A stretch of DNA of 40,260 nucleotides, taken from the NCBI RefSeq assembly GCF_003003995.1, contig NZ_PVWF01000043.1:1-40260 (forward strand), in the 5' to 3' direction. The position numbers and the translations under genes are program-made. Under the pieces are notes generated by a model. That model had not been told where the DNA came from. It searched no databases and saw only the letters and a program-made list of their open reading frames with translations. Source of the stretch: Pleurocapsa sp. CCALA 161. GTDB lineage: Bacteria; Cyanobacteriota; Cyanobacteriia; Cyanobacteriales; Xenococcaceae. Below, piece by piece: positions 8,857 to 16,819 of the stretch. Every line of letters starts with the position of its first letter. Positions within the stretch are counted from its first letter, which is position 1.

Positions 8857-9588
8857 TTATAACTTTAACTGAGTTAAAACGCGCTGTTGAACTTCTTGAT
8901 AGGCATTTTCTACTTGACCCAAATCCTTGCGGAAACGATCTTTATCCATGACCCTAGACTGAGGATCATTTTGCTTTTGATCCCAAAGACGGCAAGTATC
9001 AGGGCTGATTTCATCTGCTAACAGCAAATTTTGTTGGCGATCAATGCCAAATTCAAGTTTAAAATCCACCAAGGTAATCTTACATTTATCAAAAAAACTT
9101 TGGAGATTTTTGTTTATTTCTCGCGCCATTTTTTCGATTTCCGCTAATCTTTCTGGTGTAACTAAATCTAATAAAAATATGCGATCGCGAGTCAATAAAG
9201 GATCGCCTAATTCATCACTTTTGTAGTAATATTCCACCAAAGGCGTGGCTAATATTTTTCCCTCTGGTAATCCTGTTTGACGGCATAAGCTTCCTGCTGC
9301 AATGTTTCTTATTACTACTTCTATAGGTATAATTTCTACTGCTTTAACTCGCATTTGATTCGGCTCAGGACAATCAAGGTAGTGGGTAGGAATATCTTTT
9401 GACCCTAACCAAGCAAATAATGCTGCCGTGATTTGGCAATTGATCTCTCCTTTTCCTTTAATTTGCCCCCGCTTCTGGGCATTAAAAGCTGTTGCATCAT
9501 CTTTATAGACAGTAAGCAATATTTCTGGATCTGCGGTGGCATAAAGAATTTTTGCCTTGCCTTCATATAGTTTTGCTGCTTGTGACAT
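8857..9588 (-). CDS. purC: Phosphoribosylaminoimidazole-succinocarboxamide synthase (SAICAR synthetase)
   Basis: PurC joins aspartate to CAIR using ATP in purine synthesis. The 243 residues contain the N-terminal nucleotide loop KLYEGKAKILY, the signature VEIIPIEVVIRNIAAGSLCRQ, and LVDFKLEFG followed by LLADEISPDTCRLW, the two PROSITE-type SAICAR synthetase patterns. Length and domain order are normal. Start is ATG at 9588. It heads the purC-bamA-lpxC-fabZ-lpxA gene string; the link with bamA is positional and also seen in other cyanobacteria, not functional. Confidence 0.97.
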   Translation of the reverse strand: MSQAAKLYEGKAKILYATADPEILLTVYKDDATAFNAQKRGQIKGKGEINCQITAALFAWLGSKDIPTHYLDCPEPNQMRVKAVEIIPIEVVIRNIAAGSLCRQTGLPEGKILATPLVEYYYKSDELGDPLLTRDRIFLLDLVTPERLAEIEKMAREINKNLQSFFDKCKITLVDFKLEFGIDRQQNLLLADEISPDTCRLWDQKQNDPQSRVMDKDRFRKDLGQVENAYQEVQQRVLTQLKL

Positions 9589-9852
9589 ACTTCAGTGGTA
9601 GTAATGACTTTGATGATCGGTTAACCGTAATGATTAAGTTAAGAATAGGTTAATAAAATCTAAAAACCTTGTTAAGATAGAAAAAATAAAACCCTGTCTA
9701 TCGTAGCGTTTGCTAGTAGCATTTAAAAAACCTTCTGATTAAGAGCAGCTAAGATCAGCAATTGTCAAAAATTGTTAAGCTAAAATTGGACATAACATAA
9801 ATAAAGATAAATAAAGTGATTATTAATTGGTTTCAAAGTACACCCTCGAACT

Positions 9853-10098
9853 ATGACAATTAATCAAAGTAAAAACGATTTTATTCATCCGCGACATTCG
9901 TACCACGGTAGAGTCAAGCCAGAAAACTTGGTATTCAATTCCAACTTGCAGGAGTTTGCCCAAAAAATCAGCTATATTTGCAACTTAGAAACTGCGGGTA
10001 AACTGCCTCCCGACGAAGCTTATAAGCGGATTAAATCCTTGTGGAAAGAGCTGAAAAAAAGTAAGAAGGAGTTGGGTATTGGGCGAGATAGTCAATGA
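9853..10098 (+). CDS. Small conserved cyanobacterial protein, possibly DUF7219
   Basis: 81 residues, soluble, with a conserved-looking core: HPRHSYHGRVKPENLVFN, then NLQEFAQKISYICNLETAGKL, then a basic tail rich in lysine. The pattern (a YxGxxKPENLVFNxNLQEFAxxVxxIxxLE layout) matches my memory of a cyanobacteria-only family that I believe is DUF7219, but the name is from recall. Function is unknown. It is divergent from purC, with 264 bases between, and followed after 86 bases by a permease gene. The ATG at 9853 has no obvious Shine-Dalgarno site. Confidence 0.75.
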   Translation: MTINQSKNDFIHPRHSYHGRVKPENLVFNSNLQEFAQKISYICNLETAGKLPPDEAYKRIKSLWKELKKSKKELGIGRDSQ

Positions 10099-10184
10099 TG
10101 AGCCAACAACTGCGTTAAATTTTAGATTGTTCAAACCGCAATAGTGACTGCTATAACTAATAAGATTATTTATTATGGCTGACT

Positions 10185-11210
10185 ATGTCTCGCTCCAAAG
10201 CTCTACAATCTTATATTTTGGTTCGTCTGTTGCTTGCCCCCTTAATGTTATTGACGATCGCCACGATTGTATTTTTACTGCTCAGGGCAACTCCAGGAGA
10301 TCCAGCCGACGCGATTCTAGGCACTCGTGCGCCTGAAGCAGCTAAAGCAGCATTGCGATCGCAGTTAGGTTTAACTAATCCTCTTTGGCAACAATATCTA
10401 GACTATCTCAAAGATTTACTGAGCTTCAATTTAGGTAGCTCTCTTTCCAGTCGTGGCTTATCAGTTTGGTCAGTAATCCAAGAATATTTTCCTGCTACCG
10501 TTGAACTTTCTTTTTGCAGTATGGTAGTGGCGATCGTTGTGGGAGTTTTTACAGGAATAGTTTCCGCTTCCTCCTCGAATAAGTTTTTAGATGTCGGCGG
10601 TAGACTATTTGGGATTATCACCTATTCCCTACCTTTATTCTGGGTTGGCATGGTCTTACAATTAATTTTTGCCGTTAATCTCAATTGGTTTCCTTTGGGT
10701 ACACGCTTTCCCGTCAGCGCGACAACTCCGCCAAATATTACAGGGCTATATCTGATTGATAGTTTACTGGCGGGAGATCTGGGAATGCTGCTTAACACGA
10801 TACATTATTTAGCTTTGCCCAGTTTAACTTTAGGCTTGCTCCTGAGCGGGATTTTTGAGCGGATCGTGCGGGTAAACCTCAAACAAACTCTCCAGGCAGA
10901 CTATGTAGAAGCAGCAAGAGCTAGAGGCATTGCCGAAAAACATATTTTGCTCAATCATGCTCTAAAAAATGCCCTAATTCCTCTGATTACGGTATTAGGT
11001 TTGACATTTGCTGCTCTACTTGGCGGTGCAGTGCTAACGGAAGTAACTTTCTCTTGGCCAGGGTTAGGCAATAGACTATATGAAGCAATCTCTTTGCGCG
11101 ATTATCCTACTGTACAGGGAGTGATGGTATTTTTCGGTATCATTGTGGTATTAGCTAGTATTGCGATCGATATTATTAATGCCTATATCGATCCGAGAAT
11201 TAGATACTAA
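10185..11210 (+). CDS. ABC transporter permease, OppB/DppB type (peptide/nickel family)
   Basis: 341 residues with six predicted membrane segments; the first is at about 10-30 (VRLLLAPLMLLTIATIVFLLL), followed by the family's RATPGDPAD motif and a large periplasmic loop. The permease EAA loop is clear at EAARARGIAEKHILLNHALKNALIP, and the chain ends IIDIINAYIDPRIRY-like, typical of DppB. It is an inner-membrane half of an importer for di-/oligopeptides or a similar solute. No partner permease, ATPase or binding protein is adjacent, as is common in cyanobacteria where opp genes are dispersed. Substrate cannot be inferred. Confidence 0.93.
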   Translation: MSRSKALQSYILVRLLLAPLMLLTIATIVFLLLRATPGDPADAILGTRAPEAAKAALRSQLGLTNPLWQQYLDYLKDLLSFNLGSSLSSRGLSVWSVIQEYFPATVELSFCSMVVAIVVGVFTGIVSASSSNKFLDVGGRLFGIITYSLPLFWVGMVLQLIFAVNLNWFPLGTRFPVSATTPPNITGLYLIDSLLAGDLGMLLNTIHYLALPSLTLGLLLSGIFERIVRVNLKQTLQADYVEAARARGIAEKHILLNHALKNALIPLITVLGLTFAALLGGAVLTEVTFSWPGLGNRLYEAISLRDYPTVQGVMVFFGIIVVLASIAIDIINAYIDPRIRY

Positions 11211-11236
11211 ATACTAAACAATAAACAATAAAAAAT

Positions 11237-11497
11237 ATGGCTCGTTTAAACATTCATAGTCTGTCAATGCAAATCAGTCGTATGTTTGAGCAAGGACAGT
11301 CTTTCTTTTGTGAGATTAAAGTGCAGGATTGGTTGAGAGAACGAAATCAAAATCCCGATGATTATGAAATTTCTTTTGTGGAAAAACCAGCACCACCAGG
11401 ATCGGGATTGATTATTATGCGTGAAATCAAATTACGTCGTAAAGACGGCAAACCAGTTGAAGAGTGGATTCAAGAAGATATTAATAGCTACGCCTAA
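11237..11497 (+). CDS. Hypothetical protein, 86 residues
   Basis: A small acidic-basic soluble protein with no signal peptide or membrane segment. It has a charged core (CEIKVQDWLRERNQNPDDYEI) and a C-terminal REIKLRRKDGKPVEEWIQEDI. I do not recognise a family. It begins 27 bases after the permease gene on the same strand, so it may share its transcript; the gap is filled by an ACAATAA-type heptamer repeat instead of a Shine-Dalgarno site. Codon use looks like that of its neighbours, and its reading frame is the only long one here. Confidence 0.7.
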   Translation: MARLNIHSLSMQISRMFEQGQSFFCEIKVQDWLRERNQNPDDYEISFVEKPAPPGSGLIIMREIKLRRKDGKPVEEWIQEDINSYA

Positions 11498-11697
11498 CCA
11501 GCATCAACTCGATCAATTACATAACAAATTATTAGCCAGATACCTGCCGAGACAAAAATAGTTAACAACAGTTTGAGAATAAACAGCTTAATGTCTGATA
11601 AATCTTGACTATACTTATAAACTAGGGTGGAATCGATCGCTGCGGTGAAAAATCCTAAACCTTGCTTTAAATTTCTATTGGAAAATCTACTATTCAT
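11494..11697 (-). CDS. Possible small membrane protein, 67 residues
   Basis: The only visible feature is a C-terminal hydrophobic segment, LFILKLLLTIFVSAGIWLIICYVI, preceded by a polar N-terminal half. It overlaps the stop of the converging 86-residue gene by four bases. No ribosome-binding site is seen before the ATG and no family is recognised. It may be real, because membrane-like composition over a full frame is not expected by chance in this position, but confidence is low. Confidence 0.4.
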   Translation of the reverse strand: MNSRFSNRNLKQGLGFFTAAIDSTLVYKYSQDLSDIKLFILKLLLTIFVSAGIWLIICYVIDRVDAG

Positions 11698-11865
11698 AAT
11701 CAGTTATTAATAAACTTTAACATTTTAACTTCTTAGTCTTTCCAATTTTAAAGAGTAGTTAAAGATCTGCCCATTAGTAATCTTGCGGGCAAACTACGTT
11801 GTAGAAAACCATAATTTTAATGTGGCTTAAGAAAAAGGGTTAAATAGCTTAGTTATTATTAGTAA

Positions 11866-13725
11866 TTAATTTTCTGTAGCAAAACCCAAATATCCTCTGG
11901 GGGTAATCATCCAGCCAGCATGATTACGAGTAGTAGTATTGCCGATAATCACAGTAGTGAGCATATCTATTGGTTGCTCCAGCATTTTCTCGATTGTAGT
12001 TAATATTACCTGTTCATCATCCCGATATGCCCCATGAACGATCGCCACGGGAGTATCTGCTTGACGATATTGGGCAAAAATTTCTTGGGCAGTAACAATT
12101 TGTTGAGTACGAGTTTGCGATCGCGGATTATATAAAACTGTAATAAAATCACCACTAGCTGCTGCGGTGAGTCGTTTTTGAATCATCTCCCAGGGAGTTA
12201 ACAAATCGCTGAGGCTAATGGCACAAAAGTCGTGCATGAGAGGTGCGCCCACCCTAGAAGCTGCCGATTGCAAGGCAGAAATGCCAGGAAAGACTTGTAC
12301 CTGAGGAGATTTTCCATTCCAACCTGTAGCCTGTAATTCTTCTAAAACCAAACCTGCCATCCCATAAATGCCACAGTCTCCAGAAGAAACCACGGCGACG
12401 GTTAAACCCCACTGAGCTAGTTCAATTGCTCGTTTTGCTCGCTGTTGTTCTTGGGTAATGGGGGAAGATTCGACTATCTGTTCTGGACGTTTGAGAGAGG
12501 CAATGAGGTCGATATAGAGACGATAGCCAATGACAACATCTGCTTCTGTAATGGCAGTCTTAGCAGCAGGAGTAATTTGATTTAGGTTACCAGGGCCAAT
12601 CCCAACCAGGTATAGCTTTCCAGTTCTACCAATATATTCTTGATCGGTTTGAGCGATCGCTACGGTAACGGCTCCCGAGCGATCATCCGATTTGAAAATT
12701 TGTTTGGATACCAGCAAATTTTTGCCTGCTAAAATAGCGGCAGCTTCTGCCACACTGAAAGTTCCTACTTCTTGTTTTACTACCGCCGAAGGAGTAGGCA
12801 CATCTACTTGATTTAATTGTTCCGCTGTGAAAGTTTTAAAAATTAAATTGCGTCTTTGACATATTTCCACAATTCCCGTCTCGTCGGCTTTTAAATCAAT
12901 ACTGGCAATTCCCGCGATCGCTTCCGTCGCCAAGTGATAAGTCTGACAGGTTTCATCAATTGCTTGCTCAATTAACTTTCTCGAAGTATTTCGCTCACAA
13001 CCAAGCCCAATCCACAATACTTTGGGATGCCAGTGTACTACTGGCAAGTTATTTTGGGGGACAATTTTTCTTTTAGTCGGGCTGATCCAAATTCGTGCTT
13101 GAGGTTGAGCCTGTATTTGAGAGTCGGTAAAACCAAAATCAAAAGAATGTTGTGTTGGTAGATGTTCTCGCCACAACATGCAACCAGCTTCTTGAATTAC
13201 CTCGATTCTTTCTTGTTTGGCAATTGCTGCCATTACACCCGTCCAATCACCTTCTCCCTTACGCCAGCCATAGATATACCCAAAAGTATCAATTGCTGGT
13301 AAAGATAGATTATGAGCTGCTCCCGTAATGATTGGAGTTGCGCCAATGCTCGTGGCGATCGCCTGAGTCAAAATATCTGCTCTACCTTGATGTCCACTGC
13401 AAAGACTAATCACATAATTTCCTCTGGCATCTATTACCACTACCGCAGGATCTTGAGCCTTGTGTTGCAAAAGGGGCGCAATCAACCGCACCACTGCCCC
13501 AGCAGCTAGACAGAAAACAAAGGCCTGGTGTTGTTCCCAGATTGTAGCCAGATGCTCCCTCAGAGAATTATCATAATGTTGAGCATCTGTGGAAAATTCA
13601 ATTGAACTAGGCAACCACAGAGTAATATTTGGGTCTTGGGTCAAAGAGGCAATTGCTTGTGCTGTTTGTTGATTAGTTGCGATCGCAGCTATCGGGGCAA
13701 ACTGTTCAAAACAAGAGTTATTCAA
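11866..13725 (-). CDS. cobJ: CbiG-CobJ fusion: cobalamin biosynthesis protein / precorrin-3B C17-methyltransferase
   Basis: A two-domain cobalamin (vitamin B12) enzyme of 619 residues. The N-terminal half resembles CbiG: the segment around VVIDARGNYVISLCSGHQGRA is typical, followed by WIGLGCERNTS, which starts the CbiG C-terminal domain. The second half, from about residue 370, is a tetrapyrrole methylase beginning LYLVGIGPGNLNQITPAA and containing VSSGDCGIYGMAGLVLE, VFPGISALQSAASRVGAPLMHDF and VLYNPRSQTR, the CobJ/CbiH hallmarks. CbiG opens the delta-lactone ring and CobJ/CbiH contracts the ring and methylates C17, so the fusion couples consecutive steps. This fusion is known in cyanobacteria. 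The start appears to be TTG at 13725, since an upstream ATG in frame runs into a stop. Confidence 0.93.
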   Translation of the reverse strand: MNNSCFEQFAPIAAIATNQQTAQAIASLTQDPNITLWLPSSIEFSTDAQHYDNSLREHLATIWEQHQAFVFCLAAGAVVRLIAPLLQHKAQDPAVVVIDARGNYVISLCSGHQGRADILTQAIATSIGATPIITGAAHNLSLPAIDTFGYIYGWRKGEGDWTGVMAAIAKQERIEVIQEAGCMLWREHLPTQHSFDFGFTDSQIQAQPQARIWISPTKRKIVPQNNLPVVHWHPKVLWIGLGCERNTSRKLIEQAIDETCQTYHLATEAIAGIASIDLKADETGIVEICQRRNLIFKTFTAEQLNQVDVPTPSAVVKQEVGTFSVAEAAAILAGKNLLVSKQIFKSDDRSGAVTVAIAQTDQEYIGRTGKLYLVGIGPGNLNQITPAAKTAITEADVVIGYRLYIDLIASLKRPEQIVESSPITQEQQRAKRAIELAQWGLTVAVVSSGDCGIYGMAGLVLEELQATGWNGKSPQVQVFPGISALQSAASRVGAPLMHDFCAISLSDLLTPWEMIQKRLTAAASGDFITVLYNPRSQTRTQQIVTAQEIFAQYRQADTPVAIVHGAYRDDEQVILTTIEKMLEQPIDMLTTVIIGNTTTRNHAGWMITPRGYLGFATEN

Positions 13726-13862
13726 GATATTGTCATAATTAGAAGCAGATGGACATCAATAAATTTACCGCAAATCCTCTAACTTAATCAGAAATGTGTA
13801 ATTTTAGTATATTCATATGTTTCAATTATTAACTTTTAAACTGGCAAGATAATACGTTGCCA

Positions 13863-14807
13863 CTACTGCTTAACGCCTAAATCGGTATGAACTGTCTTAT
13901 ATTCCTCATAATTTACCCCCAGCAAACCAGCAAAAGTTCCCGCACCCCGATAGATAAATAGCAAAGCTTTGGCAACCTCTGTTTTACCCATAACGGAAGC
14001 GGGAATAAAATAGATAATACCAAGTAAAATCAAACCCAGCCCTTTAATCATCCTCGCCAACCTAATCTGAAAAGTAGGATAAAGCTCTTTTTCGACTAAG
14101 CTGTGAGTCCCCCAAGTGCGAAAACCGCGATTAAGAATCCATTTTAAATTAGTGCGCGAAGCAGGAATCCATTCATAAACGATCGCTTCATCTGCCCACA
14201 CAATTTTATACCCAGCTTCATCTAAACTTAAAAAGAAATGCGAATCTTCCCCACCAGTCATGGCAAAACGGTTGTCAAATACAGGTTCGTACTGACGAAT
14301 AATTTCCCCTTTGACCATGACGTTATTAGTAAATGCAACATGGCGTATTGCTCCAGTTTGGTAACGAGGAGTCTCAAAAAAACGTCCTTGTTTGATCCAG
14401 TTCGAAACATCGTCTTCTAAAAAGCGAGGAATGATTGGCCCTGTCACAACATCGGCTGCATATTTTTGTTGGGCTAGCAATAATTCTTCAAGCCAGCATG
14501 GTTCAGGAGTTTCATCATCATCAATAATTGCGACAAAATCTGCCGATCTACTCGCTAAACTAATAGATTTATTGCGGGCATAAGTAATACCTCTTTGTGG
14601 CTGGGTTGTAAATTTTAAAGACCAATTAAAATCTGCTTCTATAGACTGGCAAACTTGTTGAGCTACATTTTCCGTGTCATTGTCAACAACTATTACTTCT
14701 ATCTCAGGACGATCTAGCCTAGCAAAAGTCAAATTATTAATTGCCTTAAGTAATCTTTTCAAGCCTTCGGGTCGCTTAAAAGTGATAATACAGATAGAAA
14801 CAAGCAT
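13863..14807 (-). CDS. Family 2 glycosyltransferase
   Basis: GT-A fold: starts [17 protein letters not shown], has the nucleotide-binding VVDNDTEN, the metal-binding IDDDETPEP at about residue 95-103, and a GGEDSHFFL segment in the position of the ED acceptor/base motif. The C-terminal part (about 255-280) carries a hydrophobic stretch, [17 protein letters not shown], which may anchor it to the inner membrane. It probably adds a sugar to a polysaccharide or lipid-linked glycan. The neighbour across a divergent 277-base gap is a second glycosyltransferase, suggesting a small envelope-polysaccharide locus; donor and acceptor are unknown. Confidence 0.88.
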   Translation of the reverse strand: MLVSICIITFKRPEGLKRLLKAINNLTFARLDRPEIEVIVVDNDTENVAQQVCQSIEADFNWSLKFTTQPQRGITYARNKSISLASRSADFVAIIDDDETPEPCWLEELLLAQQKYAADVVTGPIIPRFLEDDVSNWIKQGRFFETPRYQTGAIRHVAFTNNVMVKGEIIRQYEPVFDNRFAMTGGEDSHFFLSLDEAGYKIVWADEAIVYEWIPASRTNLKWILNRGFRTWGTHSLVEKELYPTFQIRLARMIKGLGLILLGIIYFIPASVMGKTEVAKALLFIYRGAGTFAGLLGVNYEEYKTVHTDLGVKQ

Positions 14808-15084
14808 ATTGATTTAAAATTTTTAGATTTTAATTGTAGCAATTTTAACTACAGTTTTACTTCGCGTCAGGTTAATTAAATGTTTTAATAAATAGTTTGG
14901 TTGACTTTTGGGGGTAATTAAGAACTTGCATTAAGCTAAATCCGTCTAGTCAAATTTAGCATGATTTTTTAATAAACTCAGGAAAGTAAAAGCTTCATCG
15001 AAATCGACAAGAATAGAAAAACATAGATATCATCAAAAGCTAATATGGTATTACTTAGTAGCCATAGTCTAAATAATTATTCAG

Positions 15085-16326
15085 ATGAAATTTAGTTTTA
15101 TAGTTGACTTTATTTTTCTAGCAGCAGGAATTATTATCTTCATTCCCTGTTTAGTGTTTTTTTTAGAATGTCTGGGGGCATTTATTTTATCTTCTCCTCG
15201 TCTGAATCTAGAAAATATTAATCCTCAAGAATCCTTCAAGGATATAGCTGGCACGTCACGACCTATAACTACAATTTTGATTCCTGCTCACAACGAAGCC
15301 GAGCAAATTATTAATGTTATTGAAGTTTTACAAACTCAGATAACCGAACAAGATCGAGTAATTGTCATTGCTGATAACTGTCACGATCTTACCGCTGAAC
15401 TGGCTAGATCGACTGGAGTAGAAGTTTTAGAACGAGAGCATAAAACAGATCGGGGCAAAGGATATGCTTTAGATTATGCTATGCAGCAGATTCAAACTGA
15501 TCCACCAGAAGTTCTAGTTATTCTTGATGGCGACTGTATTGTCGAACCCGATACGATTAAAAATATTACAAGTAGCGCGATCGCTACAGGCAGACCAGTA
15601 CAGGCGACCTATTTAATGGAGCAGCCCGATCATCCTAGCCTGAAAGATAATATTTCCATGTTTTCGATCAAAGTTAAAAATCAAGTACGTCTGTTGGGTT
15701 TAAATCGTCTGGGCTGGCATAGCCTTCTAACAGGTTCGGGGATGGCGTTTCCTTGGTCACTAATTAATCAGGTTTCTTTAGCTGGTAGCAAAACTACCGA
15801 CGATATGCAGCTCACGGTTGACCTGGTTTTAGCTGGCTCTACCCCTGTTTTTTGTGAAAATGCTCGAGTTATGGGTCGTTTGATGAAAGATCGAGACGCT
15901 CAAAGTCAGCGATCGCGCTGGGAACACGGGCATTTAGAAATGATTGGGCAAGAAGTACCTCGGCTACTGAAGGCATTTCTCACAACCAAGAATTGGGCTG
16001 CTTTAGGATTAGCTTTAGATATTTTGATTCCTCCTTTATCCTTGCTAGTCATGACTTGGATAGCAAGTATGATAGTTGTTTGGTTGGTGATCATCTTTAC
16101 GGATGTTTCTGTTGTTCCCGCTGTTATTGTGACAATTGCTGGAGGCTTCTTGCTCACGGGTGTATTGTTAGCCTGGGTCAAGTTTGGACGTACTGATCTG
16201 CCTTTTAAAAATTTAATTGCTATTCCTTTTTATATTTTGGGCAAAATTCCTATCTATCTCAATTTTTTAGTCAAACCTCAAAGCAGATGGTTAAAAACAG
16301 AAAGAGATTTACCCAATAATCATTGA
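15085..16326 (+). CDS. Membrane-bound family 2 glycosyltransferase
   Basis: 413 residues. An N-terminal membrane segment (FIFLAAGIIIFIPCLVFFLECL) is followed by a GT-A domain: TILIPAHNEAEQI, the DxD-type ILDGDCIVEPD, TTDDMQLTVDL and the RSRWEHGH motif that corresponds to Q/RxxRW of processive synthases. Two or three further membrane spans occupy about 310-385. This layout resembles N-glycosyltransferases and cellulose/hyaluronan-type synthases that make or export polysaccharides through the inner membrane. It is divergent from the other glycosyltransferase. Its stop codon is followed at once by a broken regulatory gene. Confidence 0.88.
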   Translation: MKFSFIVDFIFLAAGIIIFIPCLVFFLECLGAFILSSPRLNLENINPQESFKDIAGTSRPITTILIPAHNEAEQIINVIEVLQTQITEQDRVIVIADNCHDLTAELARSTGVEVLEREHKTDRGKGYALDYAMQQIQTDPPEVLVILDGDCIVEPDTIKNITSSAIATGRPVQATYLMEQPDHPSLKDNISMFSIKVKNQVRLLGLNRLGWHSLLTGSGMAFPWSLINQVSLAGSKTTDDMQLTVDLVLAGSTPVFCENARVMGRLMKDRDAQSQRSRWEHGHLEMIGQEVPRLLKAFLTTKNWAALGLALDILIPPLSLLVMTWIASMIVVWLVIIFTDVSVVPAVIVTIAGGFLLTGVLLAWVKFGRTDLPFKNLIAIPFYILGKIPIYLNFLVKPQSRWLKTERDLPNNH

Positions 16327-16365
16327 ATATTGCTGTTAGGTTGCTTCGTTGTCTATTTTTAGTTC

Positions 16366-16541
16366 ATGCCGATAGCAAATGCGCTTCAACAGCGATCGCC
16401 AAAACTGACTGTAAGTTAGCCATTATGGAACGTAAAAACTTTCTCTTTGCCGTACAACAAACTCCCATGTTTGCTTTAGAAATAATGCGCAGCTATAGCG
16501 ATCGCATTCGTCGTTTAAGAGAATCTGTAACCAGCGAATAA
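16366..16541 (+). pseudogene. Relic of a cyclic-nucleotide-binding regulator (C-terminal fragment)
   Basis: The translation from about 16366 reads ADSKCASTAIAKTDCKLAIM, then ERKNFLFAVQQTPMFALEIM and RSYSDRIRRL before a TAA. This is the end of a Crp/Fnr-type cNMP-binding domain: the RSATAIAxTDCxLAxxxRxxFLxLVQQTPxFALxxMxxxxDRLRR pattern of cyanobacterial proteins. The beta-roll core with the GEMALI phosphate-binding cassette is missing. The frame can be extended upstream only into the stop of the glycosyltransferase (TTG at 16323), and that extension has no resemblance to the family. It therefore looks like a 5'-deleted pseudogene, the deletion joint lying near 16326-16385. Confidence 0.72.
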
Positions 16542-16819
16542 TGAAAGTGTTTTGAGTAGCAAAATAGTGCAAACAATCTCTTCGAAACCAGAAAAAAGCT
16601 ATAAGCTAATAACTACGACCGATTGATGACGAGAGAGGCTTTCTTGCCGAAAGCATCTCTAATAAATAATAAGATCGACAATCCATCTGTAGGTGGAGCA
16701 AAACTTATTACTTTAGGGGGTGCTGGCAAAGTTAAGGGAAAGTCTAGCCTAGTAATTAACACATTCCTCTAAACAACGATACGAGTTAATTATTAAACTA
16801 GGCGAGGAAATAAATAATT
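16542..16819 (+). other. Leader region before the 1049-residue gene
   Basis: No gene. A hairpin with 11-bp arms and one mismatch (GAGAGGCTTTC / GAAAGCATCTC, loop TTGCC) lies at 16633-16659. Farther down is a G-rich stretch around 16708-16750 (TTTAGGGGGTGCTGG and AGGGAAAGTCTAGCCTAG) in otherwise AT-rich DNA, and GGCGAGGA stands about 11 bases before the ATG at 16820 as a ribosome-binding site. The hairpin and G-rich blocks suggest a structured 5' leader, but I could match them to no known riboswitch class. Confidence 0.45.

Noticed and set aside
12600-12700. Split of cbiG and cobJ into two genes
   Set aside because: The frame is continuous through the linker and this fusion is known in cyanobacteria.
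16680-16760. Known riboswitch (c-di-AMP, guanidine, c-di-GMP, cobalamin) before the 1049-residue gene
   Set aside because: Conserved core blocks of these classes could not be matched; only a hairpin and G-rich text are visible.
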